Counted from the first letter of the stretch, positions 51,381-61,611 are shown. The stretch is 64,000 nucleotides of DNA from Thiogranum sp. (GCA_030148775.1 JASBST010000020.1:38674-102673); one strand, 5' to 3'. A program made the numbers and translations. Notes: a model not told the origin generated them from the sequence alone.

Positions 51381-52073
51381 ATGGGCGAACAGGACTTTGT
51401 CGGCAACGGGGACCGACGCGGGCCGTTTATCGTCAGGGATTGTGCGCTGGTAGCACTGGCGACCGGCAGAAAAGCCCGCCTGCTGCAGGAGTTCCGCAGC
51501 GAACTGGCGGCTATCGATGCGGCCAGTATTTACCACCACTTCTGGGGCGGACTGTTGCAGCCGCGCTTCGCCGAGCGCGAGTACAACAACGATTTCGCCG
51601 CCTGGGTGCGTCACGGCATTCACGATCCGGTGCTGGCCGAGCGGCTGGCGGCACTGCATCCTTCGCGCTTTGCCGATCTGGAATCCCTGCGCCTGGAGAT
51701 TATCGAGTTGGTGGACGCCCGCCTCGACGAAATGGAACACCTGTTCTGGATCCGGGCCAGCCAGCAATTTGAGTTCATCTGTTCGCAGATTGTGGTTTTC
51801 GACACCGAGCAGAAGTTGCAGCAGCCTGCCGACCTCGCCGCCGCCATCGCCGGGCTTTCGACCAGCAGCATCTTCTATCACTTTATCGACGCGCGCCGGC
51901 GCACGCCCGGGGGCGAAGATGATTTCAGTTTCTGGCTGGGTGGCTTCGGTGCGGACTATGCGCCGCTGCGCCAGTTATTGGCCGGCGTCGATCCTTATTT
52001 CGGCAGCCTGAAAGAGTTACGCGACGAGCTCGCGGCGCTGTTTACGGATTATTTTCAGGGGGCGGAACAATGA
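51381..52073 (+). CDS. DUF5752 family protein next to trehalose synthase
   Basis: This 230-aa protein is built from a duplicated helical unit: IDAASIYHHFWGGLLQPRFAEREYNNDFAAWVRHGIHD and LSTSSIFYHFIDARRRTPGGEDDFSFWLGGFG, each with a Ser-x-x-x-x-His-Phe pattern. This is the DUF5752 pattern, and the family is known beside TreT-type glycosyltransferases. It overlaps treT by ATGA. Function is unknown; a role in trehalose synthesis or its control is inferred. Confidence 0.8.
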   Translation: MGEQDFVGNGDRRGPFIVRDCALVALATGRKARLLQEFRSELAAIDAASIYHHFWGGLLQPRFAEREYNNDFAAWVRHGIHDPVLAERLAALHPSRFADLESLRLEIIELVDARLDEMEHLFWIRASQQFEFICSQIVVFDTEQKLQQPADLAAAIAGLSTSSIFYHFIDARRRTPGGEDDFSFWLGGFGADYAPLRQLLAGVDPYFGSLKELRDELAALFTDYFQGAEQ

Positions 52074-53308
52074 GTTTATTGGAAGCTTATGCACAAGTGG
52101 CCGGCGACGATGTCATCGCCCAGTTGCAACAGCTTGCCGCGCCGCTGGCGGGTTCCAAGGCCGTGCACGTGAACTCCACGCGCAGCGGCGGCGGTGTTGC
52201 CGAGATTCTCACCAAATTGGTTCCGCTGATGCAGGAGCTCGGTATCGATACCGAATGGGAGGTGATCAACGGCGAGGGCGATTTCTTCGAATGCACCAAG
52301 GGCATGCATAACACCTTGCAAGGGAATCGAACCCCGCTGGGTGAGCACCTGCTCAGAGCCTACGAACAGACCAACGAGGAGAACGCACAGCGTCTGCGGC
52401 CTACTCTCGAGGCGGCGGACTTTGTATTCATCCACGATCCGCAGCCCGCACCCCTGCTTAAATTGTGTCCGCGGAGAAAAGGCAAGTGGGTGTGGCGTTG
52501 TCATATAGACGCCAGCCACCCGTTCCGCCCGGTGTGGAAATACCTGCAACAATTTGTCGCGCCTTATGATGCAAGTATTTTCTCCCTGGCCGCCTTTGCC
52601 CAGGAGCTGCCGCATCCGCAGTATTTGATTCCACCCAGTATCGACCCGCTGAGCGACAAGAACAAAGCGCTTGCGGACGCCGAAGTGGAAAGCGTGCGCA
52701 CGCGCTATGGACTGGATCCGCAACGGCCGCTGCTGGTGCAGGTTTCGCGCTTTGATCGTTTCAAGGATCCCATTGGTGTGATTCAGGCCTATCAACTGGC
52801 CAAGCAGTTCTTACCGGGTCTGCAGCTGGTGCTTGCCGGTGGCGGCGCCGCCGATGACCCCGAGGGCGAAGTGGTGCTGCGCGAGGTCGAGGCCGCGGGA
52901 CGTGACGACAATGATGTCCATATTCTGATGCTGCCATCGGACGCGCATGTGGAAATCAACGCGTTGCAGCGCGCCGCGGACATTGTGCTGCAGAAGTCGG
53001 TGCGCGAAGGTTTCGGCTTGACGGTGACCGAAGCGCTGTGGAAGGGAAAGCCGGTTATCGGCGGCGATGTCGGCGGTATCCGTCTGCAGGTTATCGATCA
53101 TCATACGGGATTTCTGGTGAATACCCCGGAGGGCGCCGCCTTGCGCATCCGCTATTTGTTGCACCAGCCGGAAAGCATGCGCGCCATGGGTGTGAAAGCG
53201 CGTGAGTTCGTGCGCGAAAATTTTCTTATCACGCGTCACCTGCGCGAATACCTGACGTTGATGGTCGCCTTGCTGCACGGTGCGCAGGAGCGCATCGAAC
53301 TCGGTTAG
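52070..53308 (+). CDS. treT: Trehalose synthase (glycosyltransferase, TreT-like, GT4)
   Basis: The TreT family joins glucose with a nucleotide-activated glucose to make trehalose. This 412-aa GT-B-fold protein has the N-terminal NSTRSGGGVAEILTKLVPLMQELGIDTEWEV and HIDASHPFRP, then the nucleotide-sugar part with VQVSRFDRFKDPIGVIQAY, LAGGGAADDPEG, the ENAL-like VREGFGLTVTEALWKGKPVIGGDVGGIRLQV (E-x7-E pair). The gene overlaps DUF5752 and is followed after 4 bases by treZ, so trehalose could come from either sugar nucleotides or glucan. Confidence 0.88.
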   Translation: MSLLEAYAQVAGDDVIAQLQQLAAPLAGSKAVHVNSTRSGGGVAEILTKLVPLMQELGIDTEWEVINGEGDFFECTKGMHNTLQGNRTPLGEHLLRAYEQTNEENAQRLRPTLEAADFVFIHDPQPAPLLKLCPRRKGKWVWRCHIDASHPFRPVWKYLQQFVAPYDASIFSLAAFAQELPHPQYLIPPSIDPLSDKNKALADAEVESVRTRYGLDPQRPLLVQVSRFDRFKDPIGVIQAYQLAKQFLPGLQLVLAGGGAADDPEGEVVLREVEAAGRDDNDVHILMLPSDAHVEINALQRAADIVLQKSVREGFGLTVTEALWKGKPVIGGDVGGIRLQVIDHHTGFLVNTPEGAALRIRYLLHQPESMRAMGVKAREFVRENFLITRHLREYLTLMVALLHGAQERIELG

Positions 53309-53312
53309 GCCG

Positions 53313-55175
53313 ATGAGTGGCTGCAGGCGTCATCATCGCATGCCCTTCGGTGCCGAGGTGCTCGACCGGGGCGGGGTGCGTTTTCGCTTGTGGGCGCCGG
53401 CCGCGCAGCAAGTCGATTTATGCCTGCTGGCCGCCGCTGCGTCACCCGAGTTGGTGCCGATGAAGCGCGAAGATGAAGGCTGGTATAGCCTAACCACCGA
53501 CAAGGCCGGTGCCGGCTCGCTGTACCGCTTTCGTATCGACGGGGATCTGCAGGTGCCCGATCCGGCCTCGCGCTTTCAGCCGCAGGATGTGCACGGACCG
53601 AGCGAGGTGGTGGATCCGTCGGCCTGGGACTGGAGCGATCGCGCCTGGCGCGGACGGCCCTGGGAAGAGGCGGTGATCTACGAATTGCATGTGGGCGCTT
53701 TTACCGACTCGGGCGATTTCGCCGGCGTGGAGCGCAAGCTCGATTATCTGCGCGATCTCGGCGTTACCGCCCTGGAGCTGATGCCGGTGGCGGATTTTCC
53801 CGGCGAGCGCAACTGGGGTTACGACGGTGTTTATCTTTATGCCCCGGATAGTGTCTACGGCAGACCGGAAAGGCTCAAAGCGCTGATCGAGGCGGCGCAT
53901 GCGCGCGACATGATGGTGTTGCTCGACGTCGTCTACAATCACTTCGGTCCCGAAGGCAACTATCTCTCGCTGTACGCACCCGGGTTCTTCAATCCGCGGC
54001 GGCAGACTCCGTGGGGCGCGGCGATCGACTTCGACCCCGAATCCGGTCGTTGGGTGCGGCAGTTTTTTATCGACAACGCATTGTACTGGCTGCGTGAGTT
54101 CAATTTCGACGGCTTGCGCTTTGACGCGGTGCACGCCATCAGCGACACCTCGGCGCGGCACATTCTTTACGAGCTGGCCGACAGCGTCAAAGATCAAATA
54201 GAAAAATCGCGCGCTGTCCATCTGGTGCTGGAAAATGACGACAACGCCGCCCGCTATCTTTGCCGCGATGCGCAGCAGCGGCCGAGATGGTATGCCGCGC
54301 AATGGAACGATGACATCCATCACGCCTTTCATGTGGCGCTGACCGGCGAAAACGGCGGCTACTACGAGGACTACGCCGATCAACCCGTGCGCCATCTGGC
54401 ACGCTGTCTGGCGCAGGGCTTCGCCTACCAGGGCGAGCCATCGCCGTACCGCGATAATCAGCCGCGCGGCGAGCTCAGCGCGGCGCTGCCGGCCGGCGCC
54501 TTTGTGGCCTTCACCCAGAACCACGATCAGATCGGTAACCGCGCCTTTGGCGAACGGCTGGAAACGCTGGCGTCGGAATCGGCCTGCCGCGCCGCCCTGG
54601 CTGTGCTGCTGCTGGCGCCCTCGCCACCTTTGTTGTTCATGGGGCAGGAATGGTGTAGCCGCAGACCGTTTTTGTTTTTTTGTGATTTCGGCGCCGATCT
54701 GGCCGACAGTGTGGTGCAGGGTCGGCGTGAGGAGTTCGCCGGTTTTGCGCAATTCAGCGATCCGGCGGCACGGGAAAAGATCCCCGACCCGATGGCCGAG
54801 ACGACGTTCCAACAGGTCGTCCTCGACTGGGAGCGCATCGACGCCGCGCCGCACGCCGACTGCCTGGCGCTGACCAGGGAGCTGCTGTCGCTGCGTAGGC
54901 GCGAGTTGATGCCGCGGATGTCGCGGGGCGGGGTTTTCGGCGAACACTTCCAGCTATTGGGCGAGCGGGCGTTACTGGTCCGGTGGCGGTTGCCGGGCGG
55001 CGAACGGCTGAGTGTTCTGGCCAATCTCGCCACTGCGCCGCTTGCGGATGTTTCGCTGCCGCCAGGGCGCTGTCTTTATGCCACCCATGCGCTGTCGCCG
55101 TCCGCAGTGCAAGAACGGACTCTGCTGCCGCCGTGGTCGGTATTCTGGCTTCTGCAAGACGAGGTGCAGGTTTGA
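53313..55175 (+). CDS. treZ: Malto-oligosyltrehalose trehalohydrolase TreZ
   Basis: This enzyme of about 620 residues (GH13) releases free trehalose from the trehalose-ended chains made by TreY. The N-terminal carbohydrate-binding-like domain (PFGAEVLDRGGVRFRLWAPAAQQVDLCL) precedes a TIM barrel with NFDGLRFDAVHAI (nucleophile Asp), HLVLENDDNAARY (Glu) and FTQNHDQIGNRAFG. Start ATG 53313 or the inner ATG 53340 (MPFGAEV). It overlaps treY by 4 bases (TTGA). Confidence 0.93.
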   Translation: MSGCRRHHRMPFGAEVLDRGGVRFRLWAPAAQQVDLCLLAAAASPELVPMKREDEGWYSLTTDKAGAGSLYRFRIDGDLQVPDPASRFQPQDVHGPSEVVDPSAWDWSDRAWRGRPWEEAVIYELHVGAFTDSGDFAGVERKLDYLRDLGVTALELMPVADFPGERNWGYDGVYLYAPDSVYGRPERLKALIEAAHARDMMVLLDVVYNHFGPEGNYLSLYAPGFFNPRRQTPWGAAIDFDPESGRWVRQFFIDNALYWLREFNFDGLRFDAVHAISDTSARHILYELADSVKDQIEKSRAVHLVLENDDNAARYLCRDAQQRPRWYAAQWNDDIHHAFHVALTGENGGYYEDYADQPVRHLARCLAQGFAYQGEPSPYRDNQPRGELSAALPAGAFVAFTQNHDQIGNRAFGERLETLASESACRAALAVLLLAPSPPLLFMGQEWCSRRPFLFFCDFGADLADSVVQGRREEFAGFAQFSDPAAREKIPDPMAETTFQQVVLDWERIDAAPHADCLALTRELLSLRRRELMPRMSRGGVFGEHFQLLGERALLVRWRLPGGERLSVLANLATAPLADVSLPPGRCLYATHALSPSAVQERTLLPPWSVFWLLQDEVQV

Positions 55176-58060
55176 ACGGTCCGGTCATCCCCACTGCGAC
55201 CTATCGTCTGCAGTTCAACCGCGATTTCACTTTTGCGGATGCCACCCGGATCGTCCCCTATCTCAGCAGTCTGGGTGTCAGTCATGTATATGCGTCGCCG
55301 TTTTTGAAGGCGCGCAGCGGCAGCCCGCACGGTTACGACATTGTCGATCACAATACGCTGAATCCGGAAATCGGCGATGCCGAAAGCTTCGCCCACTACA
55401 CCGACGCGCTACAGCGCCACGGCATGGGGCAGTTGCTGGATATCGTCCCCAATCACATGGGCGTCGGTGGCGACGACAATCGCTGGTGGCTGGACGTGCT
55501 GGAGAACGGACAGTCCTCAAGCTATGCGACCTTTTTTGATATCGACTGGCGGCCGGTCAACGCCTATTTGCAGAACAAGCTGTTGCTGCCAGTGTTGGGT
55601 GATCACTACGGCAGTGTGCTGGAAAGCGGCGAGCTGAAGCTGGCCTTCGAACCGGCGCGTGGCGCCTTTTGCGTGCACTACTACGAGCATCTGCTGCCAC
55701 TGGATCCGCGCAGCTACGCACAGATTCTACTGCACCGCGCTCAGGCGTTGCCCCAACGGCTGAGCGCCCAGCGCCCAGCCGTGGATGACTACCTGTCGTT
55801 GGCGCGGGATTTCCAGGTCTTGCCGCGCCATAGTGACCGTTCGGTCGCCGCCCGCCGGCGGCGGCGCGAGAATGCGGCGCTGTGCAAACAGCGGCTGGCG
55901 GCGCTTTGTAGGGAGCAGGCCGGGATCGTCGAGTGGATCCAGGAGAACGTCGAGCTCTACAACGGCGAGCGCGTACAGCCGGCGAGCTTCGACCCCCTGC
56001 ACCGGCTGCTACAGGCCCAGGCCTACCGCCTGACCTATTGGCAGGTGGCCGCGGACGAAATCAATTACCGGCGGTTTTTCGATGTCAACGATCTGGCTGG
56101 CATCCGGATGGACAATCCGGAGGTATTTCGCGATACCCATCGTCTTTTGGGCGAGCTGATTGCAGCCGATCAAGTCCAGGGTCTGCGCATCGACCACCCC
56201 GACGGGCTGACCGATCCTTATGCCTATTATTGCCAATTGCAGCGACTGGCCGCGACGCAATCACCCGAATCCGGCCCGCTCGCGGAGAACGGTTTTTATG
56301 TTCTGGTGGAGAAAATTCTCGCCGGCTACGAGCGTCTGCCGCCGGATTGGCCGGTGGCGGGCACCAGCGGCTATGAAGCTGCCCACCTGCTTAATGGCCT
56401 GTTCGTGTATCCGGGCTCGCAAAAGTCCATGAGCCGTTTGTATGCCAGAATCGTGGAACAATCGACGGACTTCGACGGCTTGCTCTACGAGCGCAAGCAC
56501 CTGATTATGCGCAGCGTGTTGTCCAGCGAATTGACGGTGCTGGCCAACCTTCTCAGCAATATCGCGCAGTCGGATCGGCGTACGCGGGACTTCACCTATC
56601 TGGGACTGCGCAATGCGCTCAGCGAAGTCGTCGCCTGTTTTCCCGTTTACCGCACCTATGTCACGGCCGAGCGCATCAGCGATGACGATCGACGCTATAT
56701 CCAGTGGGCGCTCGCCCAGGCCAAAAAGCGCAGTCAGGCCGTCGATATTCTGATTTTCGACTTTATCGGCGGCGTGCTGATGCGAGAGGGCTGCGAACAG
56801 CGGGCGCCAAAGACACAAAGAAAACTGATTGAATTTGTGCGTCGCTTTCAGCAATACACGGCACCGGTGATGGCCAAAGGGATGGAAGACACCACGTTTT
56901 ACATTTACAACCGTCTGGTGTCGCTAAACGATGTCGGTTTCGACCCGCGCCTGTACGGTGTCTCGATGAAAGCGTTTCATCAGGAAAACGAACGCCGTCA
57001 GTGCGACTGGCCCGGCGCCATGGTCACGACTTCAACCCATGACAGCAAGCGTGGCGAAGACGTGCGCGCGCGCATCAACGTGCTGTCGGAGATTCCCGAT
57101 CGGTGGCGCCATCATCTGCGGCGCTGGATGCGTCTCAATCGCCATAAAAAACGTCTGGTGCAGGATGAGCCGGCGCCGTCGGCGAACGACGAATACCTTT
57201 TGTACCAGACACTGGTGGGAACCTGGCCGGTGAATATGGCCGCCGCCGACGCGAACGGCGCCTTCGAACAGCGAATAGTCGACTACATGCTCAAGGCGAT
57301 CAAGGAAGCCAAGTGGCACACCTCGTGGATCAATCCGAATCAGGAGTACGAGACGGCCATGGGCGATTTTATTCACGCCGTGCTGGATGTATCGCAAAGC
57401 AATGCCTTTCTCAGCGATTTTACCGAGTTTCAGCGCGATATTCTGCGCTTCGGTCTTTACAACAGTTTATCGCAGGTGGCATTGAAGCTGACGATTCCCG
57501 GCGTACCCGATATTTACCAGGGTAACGAGCTTTGGGCGTTCAGCCTGGTGGATCCGGACAACCGGGGCCAGGTGGACTACACATTGCGCCGCCATTCGCT
57601 GGCCGCGCTGGAAGCCTGTCAGGAGGCGCAAACGCAGTTGACGGAGATGCTATCCAATATCGGCGATGGCAGGGCGAAGATGTACCTGACCTGGCGCTTG
57701 CTGCAATTGCGACGCGCACAGCCGCGATTGTTTGCCGAGGGTGCCTATTTTCCGCTGCCGACAGTGGGCCCCGGTGCGGATCATATTTGCGCGTTTGTCA
57801 GGTGCTGGCGCGGGCAATGTCTCATTGTCGTGGTGGCGCGTTGGTATGCGCGGCTGCCGGCGGGTGAAGACGGACGCCTTCCCGTTGGCGAGGCGGCCTG
57901 GGGCGACAGCGGCGTGGAGATCGCCGGTGACATTGCCGGCGCTTACCGCGATATACTCAATGGAGCCCGGCTTCGGGTCGGCCATCCGGGCGAGCCGGCT
58001 TTTTGTCGGGCAGCTGACCTGCTGGCGCTTTTCCCCGTGGCGGTGCTGGTTAAAGAATAA
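55172..58060 (+). CDS. treY: Malto-oligosyltrehalose synthase TreY
   Basis: This intramolecular transglycosidase of 962 aa converts the reducing end of a maltodextrin to an alpha,alpha-1,1 link. N-terminus PTATYRLQFNRDFTFADATRIVPYLSSLGVSHVYASPFLKARSGSPHGYDIVD and VPNHMGV are hallmarks; QGLRIDHPDGLTDP and the C-terminal VPDIYQGNELW complete the GH13 set. A TTG start at 55172, overlapping treZ, matches the family start; the open frame extends upstream inside treZ. Convergent with glgX 15 bases away. Confidence 0.94.
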   Translation: MNGPVIPTATYRLQFNRDFTFADATRIVPYLSSLGVSHVYASPFLKARSGSPHGYDIVDHNTLNPEIGDAESFAHYTDALQRHGMGQLLDIVPNHMGVGGDDNRWWLDVLENGQSSSYATFFDIDWRPVNAYLQNKLLLPVLGDHYGSVLESGELKLAFEPARGAFCVHYYEHLLPLDPRSYAQILLHRAQALPQRLSAQRPAVDDYLSLARDFQVLPRHSDRSVAARRRRRENAALCKQRLAALCREQAGIVEWIQENVELYNGERVQPASFDPLHRLLQAQAYRLTYWQVAADEINYRRFFDVNDLAGIRMDNPEVFRDTHRLLGELIAADQVQGLRIDHPDGLTDPYAYYCQLQRLAATQSPESGPLAENGFYVLVEKILAGYERLPPDWPVAGTSGYEAAHLLNGLFVYPGSQKSMSRLYARIVEQSTDFDGLLYERKHLIMRSVLSSELTVLANLLSNIAQSDRRTRDFTYLGLRNALSEVVACFPVYRTYVTAERISDDDRRYIQWALAQAKKRSQAVDILIFDFIGGVLMREGCEQRAPKTQRKLIEFVRRFQQYTAPVMAKGMEDTTFYIYNRLVSLNDVGFDPRLYGVSMKAFHQENERRQCDWPGAMVTTSTHDSKRGEDVRARINVLSEIPDRWRHHLRRWMRLNRHKKRLVQDEPAPSANDEYLLYQTLVGTWPVNMAAADANGAFEQRIVDYMLKAIKEAKWHTSWINPNQEYETAMGDFIHAVLDVSQSNAFLSDFTEFQRDILRFGLYNSLSQVALKLTIPGVPDIYQGNELWAFSLVDPDNRGQVDYTLRRHSLAALEACQEAQTQLTEMLSNIGDGRAKMYLTWRLLQLRRAQPRLFAEGAYFPLPTVGPGADHICAFVRCWRGQCLIVVVARWYARLPAGEDGRLPVGEAAWGDSGVEIAGDIAGAYRDILNGARLRVGHPGEPAFCRAADLLALFPVAVLVKE

Positions 58061-58075
58061 ACTTGTCGGCACAGC

Positions 58076-60211
58076 TCAAGCATCGTGTGGATAGCGGATG
58101 AGCACCAGGGTTCGTGGGGCGACGACGTAGGGGTTTGGCACGGGTGTGTCGTCTTCCCCGCCGACGTCATCCCGGGATGTGTCTATCATCACCACGCCCG
58201 AAGGCAGATTGAAATCCTGCGGCAGGCTGTATTCGATCTGCTCGTGATCGGCGTTCAGTATCAACAAGAAGGTATCGTCGGGTTCTTTTTCGCCCTGTTC
58301 GGTAAGATGGTAGACACCGGCCTCACCGCTCAGCAGAAGGGCGATGGAGCGGGCGCCGACCCGGTGCCAGTCCGTCTCGCTCATTTCGTTTCCGTCCGGC
58401 TTGATCCAGGTTATATCGTTGGTATTGGTGCCGGGAATCTGCTTGCCCTGGAAAAAGCGATGGCGGTGAAAGACGATATGGTCGCGTCGCAGCTCGATGA
58501 GAGCGCGGGTGAACGCCGTCAGTGCTTGTCCGTCTTCGTCGATAGCCTCCCAATCCAGCCAGGTGATTTCGTTGTCCTGGCAATAGGCGTTATTATTACC
58601 CTGTTGACTATGACCGAACTCGTCACCGGCGAGCAGCATCGGCAACCCTTGCGACAGTAGCAGCGTAGTCAGCAGGTTGCGCTTCTGTCGCTGGCGTAAT
58701 TCATTGATCTGGGGGTCGTCGGTGGGGCCTTCCGCGCCACAGTTCCAGCTGTTGTTGCTGTCGTTGCCGTCGCGATTGTTTTCCTTGTTGGCTTCGTTAT
58801 GCTTGTCGTTGTAGCTGACCAGGTCGGTCAGGGTGAAGCCGTCGTGGGCGGTGATGAAGTTGACGCTGGCCCAGGGGCGGCGGCCGCGGCGGTTGTAAAT
58901 GTCGCTGGAGCCCGCCATGCGCGAGGCCAGTTCGGCCAGTTGGGCGTCGTCGCCTTTCCAGAAGCGACGCGCTGTATCCCGATAACGGTCATTCCATTCG
59001 GCCCACCCGGGGGGGAAACCGCCGACCTGATAGCCGCCGTAACCGATGTCCCAGGGCTCGGCGATGAGTTTCACCGTCGAGAGTAACGGGTCCTGGGCGA
59101 CCGCATCGAGGAAGCTGGAGTGTTCGTCGAAACCGCCGTTGACCCGCGCCAGCGTGGTCGCCAGGTCGAAGCGAAAACCGTCGACGCCCATTTCCTCCAC
59201 CCAGTAGCGTAACGAGTCAGTGACCATTCGCAGCACGTAGGGGTGGCGCAACTCCAGCGCGTTGCCGGTGCCGGTGAAATCGTTGTAATAGCGCTCGTCG
59301 TCTTCCATGAGGTAATAATAGGATTTGTTGTCGATGCCGCGCATCGACAAGGTCGGGCCAAGCTGATTTCCCTCCGCGGTGTGGTTGTAGACCACATCCA
59401 GGATGACCTCTATCCCGGCGTCGTGCATCAACTGCACGAACGTTTTGAATTCGCTGATGCTGCCGCCCGCGAGGTAGTCCGGATAGGGCGCAAAGAAGCC
59501 AATGGAGTTGTAGCCCCAATAGTTGCGCAGCCCCTGGTCGATCAAATGGCGGTCCTGCACAAAGGCGTGCACCGGCAGCAGTTCCACCGCGGTAATGCCC
59601 AGGGATTTGAGATATCCCACGGCCGCGGGGTGCGACAAGCCGTCAAAGGTGCCGCGAGCCGACTCCCCCACATCCGGGTGCAGCATGGTGAAGCCGCGAA
59701 CGTGCATTTCATAAATAATGGTTTCATGCCAGGGCCTTTTTAGTGGGCTATTAAGACCCCAGGTGAACGCCGGATCGATCACCTGGCAGCGTGGCATGAA
59801 TGGCGCGCTGTCGCGGGTGTCGAAGGACAGGTCTGCGGCGTCGTCTCCAACCGTATAGCCGAAAAGCGCGTCGTCCCAGCGTAGCGACCCGTGCAGATTT
59901 TTCGCGTAAGGGTCGAGTAACAACTTATGGGGATTGTAGCGGTGTCCCTGTTCCGGCTCGTAAGGCCCGTAGACGCGATAACCGTATAACTGTCCGGCGC
60001 GCACATCGGGCAGGTAGCCGTGCCAGATTTCATGCGTGTATTCGGGCAACGCGATGCGCTCGACTTCGCGCTCGCCATCGGCGTCGAACAGACAAAGTTC
60101 GACCTTTTCCGCGTGGGCCGAAAAGAGGGAAAAATTCGTGCCCGCTCCATCCCAGGTCGCACCCAGGGGATAGGGGAGCCCGGGCCATACACGGTGCTTT
60201 TGCTGCGCCAT
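58076..60211 (-). CDS. glgX: Glycogen debranching enzyme GlgX/TreX
   Basis: This 711-aa enzyme with a CBM48-type N-terminus (WPGLPYPLGATWDGAGTNFSLFSAHAEKVELCLFD) and a GH13 barrel has VVYNHTAEGNQLGPT, DGFRFDLATTLARV (Asp), AEPWDIG (Glu) and FITAHDGFTLTDLVSYNDKHNEAN. It hydrolyses alpha-1,6 branches of limit dextrins. In trehalose-making gene clusters this protein (TreX) supplies linear maltodextrin to TreY, so its place convergent to treY fits. An empty stretch (60212-60492) lies upstream. Confidence 0.95.
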   Translation of the reverse strand: MAQQKHRVWPGLPYPLGATWDGAGTNFSLFSAHAEKVELCLFDADGEREVERIALPEYTHEIWHGYLPDVRAGQLYGYRVYGPYEPEQGHRYNPHKLLLDPYAKNLHGSLRWDDALFGYTVGDDAADLSFDTRDSAPFMPRCQVIDPAFTWGLNSPLKRPWHETIIYEMHVRGFTMLHPDVGESARGTFDGLSHPAAVGYLKSLGITAVELLPVHAFVQDRHLIDQGLRNYWGYNSIGFFAPYPDYLAGGSISEFKTFVQLMHDAGIEVILDVVYNHTAEGNQLGPTLSMRGIDNKSYYYLMEDDERYYNDFTGTGNALELRHPYVLRMVTDSLRYWVEEMGVDGFRFDLATTLARVNGGFDEHSSFLDAVAQDPLLSTVKLIAEPWDIGYGGYQVGGFPPGWAEWNDRYRDTARRFWKGDDAQLAELASRMAGSSDIYNRRGRRPWASVNFITAHDGFTLTDLVSYNDKHNEANKENNRDGNDSNNSWNCGAEGPTDDPQINELRQRQKRNLLTTLLLSQGLPMLLAGDEFGHSQQGNNNAYCQDNEITWLDWEAIDEDGQALTAFTRALIELRRDHIVFHRHRFFQGKQIPGTNTNDITWIKPDGNEMSETDWHRVGARSIALLLSGEAGVYHLTEQGEKEPDDTFLLILNADHEQIEYSLPQDFNLPSGVVMIDTSRDDVGGEDDTPVPNPYVVAPRTLVLIRYPHDA

Positions 60212-60492
60212 ACCAACCTCTCATCCTGATGAAGTCAGCGCTCGATCCGACAGTAGGATTCCAACGCCTGGGTTAAATCTCGCGCGAGCATCACGAATCA
60301 AAAGGGCAATTGAGGCGCAACCGAGCTGAAGAGAAATGCTGGCGGGGAGGGCCGTTGCCATCGACGCTTCGAGAGGGCGCGCGCAAGAAAAATAAAGCAT
60401 AACGCGGAACCCGGCAAGTAAATTAATGGTTGTCGGTGAACGCCTACGCTACGCCAGGGCGGGAGCTTACGCCGGAGAGTTAAACCACTAAC

Positions 60493-61272
60493 TCAGCTTT
60501 GTTCTCTGCGCATGCTGCGGTAGGCTGAAGGCGTGGTCCCCATGTGGCGGCGGAACAGGCGCGAAAACTGGGACGGGTCGTTGACACCGACCGAGCAGGC
60601 GATTTCCAGTACCGACTGACTGGTGGTGTGGAGAATGTCGGCGGCGGCATCGACACGCAGCCGGACCAGGTAGTCGCGAAACGTCATGCCCTGCTCGCGT
60701 TTGAAGGTGCGGCTGAATTCGCACACGCTCATGCAGCACAGGTGCGCCACATCGGAAAGCGTTATTTTCTCGTGTAGATGATCCTTCAGATAAGGAATTA
60801 CCTTGCAGGTTTTCTCCCGGGGAGGGTTGTCGACGAAAATATGGCGCCCGGATGCGCCCCGGTCCGGCATCAGCATGCGGCGAGGATGTTGGCCGCTGTT
60901 GTGTCGCCGCAGGGGTGTCATTGCGTTGAGACGCCGCACGATGACGCTGCCGCTTGCCGGCTTGATGAAATAATCCCAGACGCGCGAGCGCAATGCCCAG
61001 ATTGCCAGCTCGGCTGACGGATTCTCTGTCAGCATCAGAATGGGCACCGAGGGATAGGACAGCTTGGTTTTCTGTAACAGCGCCAGCTCGGTCGGGCCCG
61101 GATAAGAGAAGTCGAAACACAGAACGTCCGGGGCCTCTGACGCCAACATCTGTGGCAGCGCCTGTATGTCGCTGCAGCGCTTTACTTTGTACGGATGACA
61201 GGGGCCGAGCGGGTTATCGGGCGCCTTGTGCTCGGAGGCAAAGTCCAACCAAAGTACCAGGGGGAGCGACAT
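60493..61272 (-). CDS. Response regulator with receiver and AraC-type DNA-binding domain
   Basis: In this 259-aa protein the N-terminal part (residues 1-110) resembles a receiver: APDVLCFDFSYPGPTELALL holds the phospho-acceptor-like Asp, ILMLTEN the Thr and DYFIKPAS the Lys, but the paired acidic residues near the N-terminus look reduced. The C-terminal 100 residues are a two-HTH AraC domain (ITLSDVAHLCCMSVCEFSRTFKREQGMTFRDYLVRLRVDAAADIL, EIACSVGVNDPSQFSRLFRRHMGTTPSAYR). Two Cys precede the second helix. No kinase is adjacent. The start MSLPLVL at 61272 was chosen over a longer frame. Divergent from the UshA/SoxB-like gene. Confidence 0.82.
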   Translation of the reverse strand: MSLPLVLWLDFASEHKAPDNPLGPCHPYKVKRCSDIQALPQMLASEAPDVLCFDFSYPGPTELALLQKTKLSYPSVPILMLTENPSAELAIWALRSRVWDYFIKPASGSVIVRRLNAMTPLRRHNSGQHPRRMLMPDRGASGRHIFVDNPPREKTCKVIPYLKDHLHEKITLSDVAHLCCMSVCEFSRTFKREQGMTFRDYLVRLRVDAAADILHTTSQSVLEIACSVGVNDPSQFSRLFRRHMGTTPSAYRSMRREQS

Positions 61273-61382
61273 ATGGGGCTTCTCTACTCGTGGTGTGCAC
61301 ACCGGGTATAAATCCCTGTAAATCAGCCGCTGGGCGGGCGCCTGGCCCACCGTCGACCCTTAGCAGATGGGCGCAGTCCGGA

Positions 61383-61401
61383 GAATATTCCGAAAATATT
61401 C
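61383..61401. promoter_or_regulatory. Inverted repeat in the divergent region
   Basis: GAATATT and AATATTC are inverted copies with a 5-base spacer, between the AraC-type regulator and the phosphoesterase. Possible operator. The rest of 61273-61611 shows nothing else clear. Confidence 0.35.
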
Positions 61402-61611
61402 ACATCTCGCAAAAAAACGCTAGCTCCGCAAACAAAGCCTAGACCGCGCCGCCATTGTCCCGTATCAATCGTCAGGCGCCATTACCGGCAGGCATGGCGT
61501 ATCTCCCGTCGTTCAGTGTCCATCGATGCCCACACACTGTCGCTCGGTATCACAATAAATGACTGGCCCAGGTCCGCCCTCGGTCAGCAGGCAGGAACGG
61601 AGAAGACTACC

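Noticed and set aside
53490..54947. 485-codon - strand frame opposite treZ
   Set aside because: TreZ motifs on the + strand are complete; the antisense product has no recognisable domain.
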